Shown in pieces: positions 58,809 through 64,000 of a DNA stretch of 64,000 nucleotides. The notes beneath the pieces were generated by a model that was not told where the DNA came from, made no database searches, and saw only the letters and a list, made by a program, of their open reading frames with translations. A program made the translations under genes and the position numbers. Position 1 is the first letter of the stretch. Each line of letters begins with the position of its first letter. Location: contig JARUPY010000087.1 in the NCBI GenBank assembly GCA_029817715.1, positions 2,666,001 to 2,730,000 of the forward strand, written 5' to 3'. This DNA comes from Melastoma dodecandrum (taxonomy: Eukaryota; Streptophyta; Magnoliopsida; Myrtales; Melastomataceae).

Positions 58809-58854
58809 ACATGTTCATCGAAATTTGTTCAATCACAGCTGATAAGCGTTGTCC

Positions 58855-59010
58855 ACGCTTGTTATGTACATTTCCAGCTCGACGGCAACTAGTCCGACCA
58901 GTCTCAGAGAGAATTCCATGGCCAGATCGACAATGTTCCAAATGACTTAGCCCCCAGCAGCGGGTGCTTGCTTGTGGTATGAGCATCGACTTTGATGACG
59001 GCGGTGCACC
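58855..59010 (-). pseudogene. BMT5-like methyltransferase fragment (decayed copy)
   Basis: Plus-strand 58860-58945 matches 59585-59670 in the intact neighbour (tacatt(t)ccagc..., catggccagatc(g/a)acaa), and 58960-59010 matches about 59930-59990 (agc(a/g)ggtg..., atgagcat(c/t)gac..., tgcacccaagctcctcc). These correspond to parts of exons 3 and 2. The rest is gone. Confidence 0.75.
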
Positions 59011-59037
59011 CAAGCTCCTCCAAGCTCCTCCAAGCTC
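59011..59037. repeat. 10-bp tandem repeat CCAAGCTCCT
   Basis: Three copies of CAAGCTCCTC lie at the junction between the methyltransferase fragment and the DUF247 fragment. Confidence 0.85.
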
Positions 59038-59470
59038 CTCCAGCTCTGACATCCTCAAGATTGAGTTCGAGCACAGCGCCCTCGAGATTCCACCCACAAC
59101 GTCAACTATAACACCATCCCTTTATTCCTCAACTTTTTGCATAAGAGGAATGCAACAAAGTTGCCAAGCCAACTTCACTAACTACTTTTGATCTTCGGCA
59201 GCCTGATCACCTCCAGGGGACATCATCGGGATTGCCAGCCATGTGGCCGGTAATCACTGAGACCCTTCCAGGCTGATCAAAGGTTGTGCAGGGGGAATGG
59301 GTACGATCTTGACCTGCGCTGCCAATTAAGGCAGATGGAGATTGACTACTCGGTACTCGCAGCCGTTACCCACCTATTACTGCAACTCGGACTGACCCTT
59401 TGCAGAATCTACTCAGTAGACACCCAAAACGAACATGTGGTCGAAATTTGTTTCATTCGCATAAACATTG
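59030..59470 (+). pseudogene. DUF247 3'-end duplicate, decayed
   Basis: SDILKIEFEHSALEIPP matches SDLLEIEFEHNTLKIPP of the intact gene. Further on, tactcgcagcc..., ctattactgcaactcgga and caaaa(c/t)gaacatgt match its transmembrane and stop region. Deletions and frameshifts are frequent. It has no 5' half. Confidence 0.85.
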
Positions 59471-59497
59471 AAAGTGATAAAATCCGAGTCTGACGGA

Positions 59498-60286
59498 CTA
59501 GCATAATGCGAACATAAAAGTGGACGACAATCCGACCGGGAAGCTACAATCGCACCGCCAGCCCTCTCCTCTCTTGTTGATGTAACCCGGGTACATTCCC
59601 AGCACAAAGGCTTCTTCCCTGACCAGACTGAGATCGAACTGCATGGCCAGATCAACAACATTCCAAGCGCTGAACGGGTATGCTGTCTTGTGTATCATGT
59701 GAACCTCTCCCTTCTTGGCAAGCATGCTGCTGGCACTCTTGAAGAATCCCCTCACCAGGTTCTGATGCTGCCTAAAAACCAATCATCACATTAAAGAAGT
59801 ATCCAGCAGTAAGAAATTTCCCAGAGGATTAATGCGACCGTACTCGATTTGAAGGAGCGAATGCTCCCCGAATTGGAAGCCGGCATGTGGGAAGTTGAAC
59901 ACGATTCGATCAAACAACTGGTCCCTCAACAGTGGGTGTTCACACATGTTATGAGCATTGACATTGTGGATGATGATGCACCCGAGCTCCTCTAAGGCCT
60001 TCAAATTCTCGGATGCTCTTGAATACTGGGCCAGCAACATCTCTTCCGAAAACACATAGCAACAATGACAAATCACAAAGGTCATGTAGTTACGCATTTA
60101 ACACAGCGACAAGATCAGTGCTCACGAGGACATACCTTGCGAATCTAGCGTAGTGGCGACAATGTTGACAGCCGAGCCAAACGCCTTGGCAAGGCAGACA
60201 GCAAACGATAAATCCCCCTCCCCCACTAGGAGTATTTTGTGTGAGCTGGAGTAATATTGGATGCTTTTCTCCTTGGCCTCCTCCAT
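59498..60286 (-). CDS. BMT5-like (DUF2431) rRNA methyltransferase-domain protein
   Basis: Model: complement of 59498-59771, 59844-60042 and 60136-60286, giving 207 aa; GT-AG introns of 72 and 93 bp. The protein starts SSSHKILLVGEGDLSFAVCL (Rossmann SAM-binding motif VGEGDLSF), then LKALEELGCIIIHNVNAH, DRIVFNFPHAG, LVRGFFKSASSML, GEVHMIHKTAYPF and a C-terminus with YPGYINKRGEG. Yeast BMT5 makes m3U in 25S rRNA; plant DUF2431 proteins are multi-copy and mostly untested. The open frame extends 7 codons upstream of the chosen ATG to TTG (60307), where relatives often have Met, so the original start may have been lost. It is the intact partner of the fragment at 58.86-59.01 kb. Confidence 0.88.
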
Positions 60287-60992
60287 GGACTTCCCTCCTA
60301 CATTCAATCAATGGCCTTTCTGCAATGGCAGAATGCATTCAGATGCACATGATTTATAGCGAGAACACAAAGGATTACTACATTCAAGATAAGATTGAGC
60401 TAACTATTTTTTACATAAAGTAAATTAAGCTAATTTAATCCACTCTACTAGCGGTTCATCTTCCGGGGAAAAGCAATTTTTGAACTGTGTTTGACCGTCT
60501 GCATTCATCCACCAATGCCCCGAAACTGAAACAATGAAAAGACCCCCAAATTGAATGTTACTAATCCAGAAGCTTTTTCGAGAAATAAACAATCATCGAT
60601 CACAAGTTTAAAGGACAGTTATTTCATCTGCCTCAACCATTTCTTGTAGTTATGCAGGGTGTAGATAGATGAGATAACAGCACCGATGAAGGTTGTATGC
60701 CGCTAGAGGCGTGTAATTTCTTCAGCAAGTTCAAAACTGCAGTATCTTGGCATGATAGTATTCTCTTGCGAAGAACAAATTCAGGCGAATAGCCTTATTC
60801 TGACATAATTGCTCGATACTAAATCTGCTAAAGCAACAGTGATCTGTTTCTTCTATTCCTTTGTTTCCATTCACATCCAGCGTACTACTATCTTTACACA
60901 AGATGAGCATTCCAATTAGCCATATAGATCCAGGAAAGCAAATCATTGTCCTCTCTTCTTGCGAATGAGCATCCAGAGCATCCCTTTTGCCG
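60287..60992. other. Intergenic, no gene seen
   Basis: This contains the 3' UTR of SufE on the right and the methyltransferase promoter on the left. Short frames are not supported. Confidence 0.4.
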
Positions 60993-62078
60993 CTACCGCT
61001 GATCAAGTTCGGCTGGTGTTTTGGCGACGATTGATAGTGCGTGCAGCCCGCTGTTCAACTCTTCCTGCAATAGGTCATATATGAGCCTGTGTCTCTTGAC
61101 AAGACTCTTCCCTTCAAAACCATCAGACACTACTCTCAAGTTAAAGTGTGTCTCGCCATCACCACTCCCCCTGACACCAGCATGTCCCGCATGCTGATAC
61201 GAAACATCCTCGATCTCCAGCTTGACCGGTCTCAGCTTCTTCATCAATATTTCATGTATCCTCTTTGCCCGGCCTCGTAATTCACTACCGCCATCGGTTG
61301 ATCCCGCATTCCCATTGCTCTCACTCAAATCATCCCTTCTACTACCATCCGAATCCTTCGAAATCCCATTGCCCGCCTCAATATCCAACCTTTCGCTCAA
61401 ACTATCTGTCGCAACATCCAAGTTTGCTCCGCTCTCCGCCCTTTCCTCTCCTCCATCCCCCAACAACAGGGCCGCAGCCTTCTTCTGCATCAACATCAAC
61501 ATATTCAAGAACCCGTTATTCCTGCTGGGGGTCAAGCTCTGCTGCAATCCGAGCAGCTTCACAAACTCGGGAGAGACCCTCAGAACTTCCTCGACCGAGC
61601 ACCCCGACAAACCCTTAACCAGCAAGGCCGCAAGTCCTTTGGTGAGGACCGAATCAGAATCCGCCTCGAACACGACCTTCCCATCACCATCCAAGTACGC
61701 CCTCACCCAGACCTGGGATACGCACCCCTGGACCTTGTTCTCCGGGGTCTTGTACTGCGAATCCAGGGGCGTCAGCTTCTGCCCATAGAACAGTAGCTGC
61801 TGGTACTTGGACTTGGGGTCAGGCGAGGACTGGAACAAAGTCACGATCTGCTGGAGATTGGAAGGTAGGCTCTGCTCGATCGTCGCCGCCGATGTCGGAT
61901 ACGGCGACTGTGACGACGGCGATGACTGCAACGACTTCGTTGGTATCGATTGGAAGGTGATGGGCCGAGGGAAAGGGAGACGACTTGGGGCGGTGGCGGG
62001 GAAAATTACGGTTCTGGTGAGGCGCCGGCGGAGGAAAGCCGGGACTTTGGTGGCGAATGACGGGGTCGTCGACGCCAT
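60993..62078 (-). CDS. SUFE1: Chloroplast SufE, cysteine desulfurase activator (SufE-BolA fusion)
   Basis: Single exon, 361 aa, as in Arabidopsis CpSufE (371 aa). A Ser/Arg/Pro-rich plastid transit peptide (~60 residues; MASTTPSFATKVPAFLRRRL) is followed by the SufE domain (IVTLFQSSPDPKSKYQQLL; KVQGCVSQVWVRAYLDGDGK, with the persulfide-accepting Cys in QGCVS), an acidic low-complexity linker and a C-terminal BolA domain (RIHEILMKKLRPVKLEIEDV; HFNLRVVSDGFEGKSLVKRH). SufE accepts sulfur from the NifS-type desulfurase and feeds Fe-S cluster assembly in plastids (and mitochondria in Arabidopsis). The start is the first ATG giving a transit peptide; the open frame continues upstream to 62504 without homology. 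Confidence 0.95.
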   Translation of the reverse strand: MASTTPSFATKVPAFLRRRLTRTVIFPATAPSRLPFPRPITFQSIPTKSLQSSPSSQSPYPTSAATIEQSLPSNLQQIVTLFQSSPDPKSKYQQLLFYGQKLTPLDSQYKTPENKVQGCVSQVWVRAYLDGDGKVVFEADSDSVLTKGLAALLVKGLSGCSVEEVLRVSPEFVKLLGLQQSLTPSRNNGFLNMLMLMQKKAAALLLGDGGEERAESGANLDVATDSLSERLDIEAGNGISKDSDGSRRDDLSESNGNAGSTDGGSELRGRAKRIHEILMKKLRPVKLEIEDVSYQHAGHAGVRGSGDGETHFNLRVVSDGFEGKSLVKRHRLIYDLLQEELNSGLHALSIVAKTPAELDQR

Positions 62079-62436
62079 GAGGATGAACAGACGGTTTCCG
62101 ATTCTTCCGAGACAATAAGTTGGGAAGGGGGGAATCGAGCGGCGGCGACGATTCGAGAGGTCAAAATCGAATCTTGGTGAGCTTCGTCCCTTGGGAAATC
62201 GAGAGGCGGGGGTGTGGCGGAGGTCGAAACCCGACAGCGGACAAGGTCCCTCTTGTTTGTCGTCTTGTCGGACAGGTGTCCCTACAATTTTAGAATAAGT
62301 GATCCTGATATTTATACGTTGTTTCACTTGAGTCCTCATCCGCTCAAGAACCAAGTCGCTGCAGGGGGGGGGGGGAACAGAAAGCACACGCGATACAAGG
62401 AGCAGAATCTTGATACTGAAATCGCATACGAATATA
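62079..62436. other. SufE 5' flank with a poly-G tract
   Basis: Upstream of SufE; a run of 12-13 G (62363-62376) is present. The far end is the 3' flank of the UKL pseudogene. Confidence 0.5.
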
Positions 62437-63490
62437 TCATGATTGTAGGTCATCATCGTCGGTTCCGAAGTATCTGTCGCCGAATTCGCCCATCCCGGGA
62501 ACAAGACTGAAGTCTTTGTTCAGCTGATGTCTATCTCCGACGTCCCGATCTTGATCCTCGGGAAGCTTTTGCAGACCATGTGACCCCCCTGAGGAGCATG
62601 GGATGATGGTGGGAGATTATTAGCAACTGTTGACAGACTTAAGATGATAGTAATGAATGCTGCGCAAAGAGATCCGGATACCGATAGGAGGTTGAGGAAT
62701 ATGATGTTTGGTTCTGGGACGCCCTTCTTCCTTATTAGCAGAGATATTGCCTGGACAGCCGAGTTTGGATCGTACATCGAAAGGAAGAGCACGTGGAATT
62801 GCAGTCGCCTTTTTTGGCTCAATGGTTGATAAAAACCTGTCCCCAGGATAGGATCCAGCAGCAAGACATGTTGCTCTGGAATGTCCTGAGGTAACTTTTC
62901 ATAAATAAGAAGGTGACCATTGTCGCCTTCCTGTGGATCAAGGACCTTTCCAATTTTGATGCCCTTACAGCATGCTCGCAATGCATTCTCCATGCTTTCA
63001 CCGCTGCATTGTTTTTGGAATCTAAGTTGACGATATTAACAAATATCTGCAATGGGATCATCTTAACTTATTTGTTGTCAGATCTAGACGGGGTTGCAAT
63101 CCCCATGAATTCTCAGAACCAGTTCAAGAACCAGTTCATTCAGTTGTTGGGGCAATGGCAGAGATAACAGGGCTTTACTACGAACCTCCTGATCACAGAA
63201 ACTCCACTTAGCCTCTTGCTGAAGTCCAGACCAGTGTAAATAGAACCTGCAATTTCCGTAGAAGGAAAAACCAAATTCACCAAGTTTCTTTAGCCGTCTA
63301 CCATTAATTGAACGTTGGGTTCATACACGAGGAAAGTTCTTGATTGAAATCGCCAATCAACATGAGCTCTCGCCTGTGGGTGTAATAATATGTTTCTCTG
63401 TAAACGGTAAATGCCCCAAGACATGTCTGACCACACAAAATCATGCTTGGTTGTTCGGGCATCACTTATTGAAGTATGCATACCTCTGAT
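62437..63490 (-). pseudogene. Uridine kinase-like / UPRT (UKL) 3' half, decayed
   Basis: Exon-like blocks, leftward: IRGMHTSISDARTTKHDFV then LGHLPFTEKHIITPTG in a different frame (63330-63490); GSIYTGLDFSKRLSGVSVIR (63187-63248); GESMENALRACCKGIKIGKV and LLIYEKLPQDIPEQHVLLLD (62.85-63.01 kb); NSAVQAISLLIRK, VPEPNIIFLNLLS; then HMVCKSFPRIKIGTSEIDI and, after a 1-nt frameshift, VPGMGEFGDRYFGTDDDD. Damage: loss of ~13 residues (YSDRL...VEHG) with a frameshift, an extra Lys in the RK-KG stretch, two lost AG acceptor sites and the terminal frameshift. UKL proteins salvage uracil/uridine. The kinase half is absent. Confidence 0.85.
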
Positions 63491-63499
63491 CTGCTAGAT

Positions 63500-63720
63500 A
63501 TTCATGAATGAATGAATATCTCCAAGTATGATCAAAGTCGGGGGTCGATGACTCATCTTTCCACAGCAAAACCGAGGAAGGAAGATCCGATTCTTCTCCC
63601 CACTTCTTTGTCAGGGACCACGTGCCCACATCCGGGAGGGATAGCATGCCTGTGCCTCCGGTAAGGGGGGATGCAGCAGCAGCCATCACAGCCGCCACCT
63701 TTGCAACATCTAGACAGACC
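63500..63720 (-). other. Unidentified coding-like exon upstream of the UKL pseudogene
   Basis: An open frame reads, from an AG at about 63713 (gggtctgtctag), DVAKVAAVMAAAASPLTGGT, GMLSLPDVGTWSLTKKWGEE and WKDESSTPDFDHTWRYSF before joining UKL sequence out of frame. The composition looks coding and GC is higher than in the flanks. I do not recognise it as part of a UKL protein or any other family. It could be an exon of a gene that begins right of the window. Confidence 0.35.
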
Positions 63721-64000
63721 CAAAGTTTGGTAACAATACTTAGTTGAAGACCATCGTCAAAGCTTTATAGTCACTGAAGCATCTTAGGCTACTATCCTGA
63801 AGGATGGACCTTTCTTAAACTGCTCTCCAAACTTTCACTAGTGTCGAATCATTCTTCTCACGGATGTGTGACTAATATGCGATGACAGATCCTACCTCCC
63901 AGTGCTTTCATACTACGCTAATGTCGAGCTTCTTTTTTTCATCTTAAAGAAGCTATGCTACGATTTTTCTGCTCAAGAAGTGTTGATCTGCCAAGGAAGA
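63721..64000. other. Right edge, nothing recognised
   Basis: No coding, RNA or repeat feature seen in the last ~280 bp. Confidence 0.4.

Noticed and set aside
62079..62504. Upstream extension of the SufE open frame to 62504
   Set aside because: No homology, and the reading crosses the UKL pseudogene end; the Met at 62078 gives a normal transit peptide.

Overview
This is nuclear DNA from a flowering plant, almost certainly a eudicot. The genes have short GT-AG (and some GC-AG) introns. The protein families are plant-specific: TORNADO1, FRIGIDA-like, group I WRKY, CYP71 P450s, DUF247 and VARICOSE. The intergenic space is AT-rich and filled with decayed copia, gypsy, MULE and hAT elements. No species is claimed. 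All exon models were built by eye from splice sites, reading phase and remembered family sequences; no alignment was run.

Left part (1-18.6 kb), gene-dense. It holds the 3' end of an unidentified gene (+), TORNADO1 (-, 3 exons), an LRR-less receptor-like pseudokinase (-), a FRIGIDA-like gene (+, 3 exons), a WRKY20-like group I WRKY gene (+, 6 exons) and an RRM plus CCCH zinc-finger gene (-, 6 exons). The WRKY and CCCH genes converge and between them need three GC-AG introns. The WRKY frame has a stop that cuts off what looks like its ancestral C-terminus. The CCCH finger has lost its first cysteine.

Middle (18.6-43.3 kb), gene-poor. Two diverged CYP71-like P450 genes (22.6-24.3 and 35.4-37.1 kb, both -) are separated by a repeat graveyard. 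Around them lie a receptor-like-protein pseudogene, a gag-only copia relic, a 579-bp Mutator-type MITE with a perfect 9-bp target-site duplication, a dead Ty3/gypsy element carrying a nested hAT-type MITE, and a copia element on the same strand as, and just upstream of, the second P450. Beyond it lie an amino-acid-permease pseudogene and a J-domain pseudogene.

Right part (43.7-64 kb). VARICOSE/EDC4 (-, 12 exons) is the mRNA-decapping scaffold. It is followed by a 2.7-kb MULE holding a truncated transposase N-terminus and a GRF-type zinc-finger relic, a BTB/POZ pseudogene, and a 28-bp tandem array. A DUF247 gene (+) and a BMT5-like methyltransferase gene (-) sit in a partly decayed tandem duplication. 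Chloroplast SufE (-) and a uridine kinase-like/UPRT pseudogene (-) close the window.

I see no operon-like or clearly novel multi-gene system. The best leads are the atypical P450 I-helix, the LTR next to that P450, the GC-AG introns, the WRKY stop, and the MULE that brackets a GRF-type relic.
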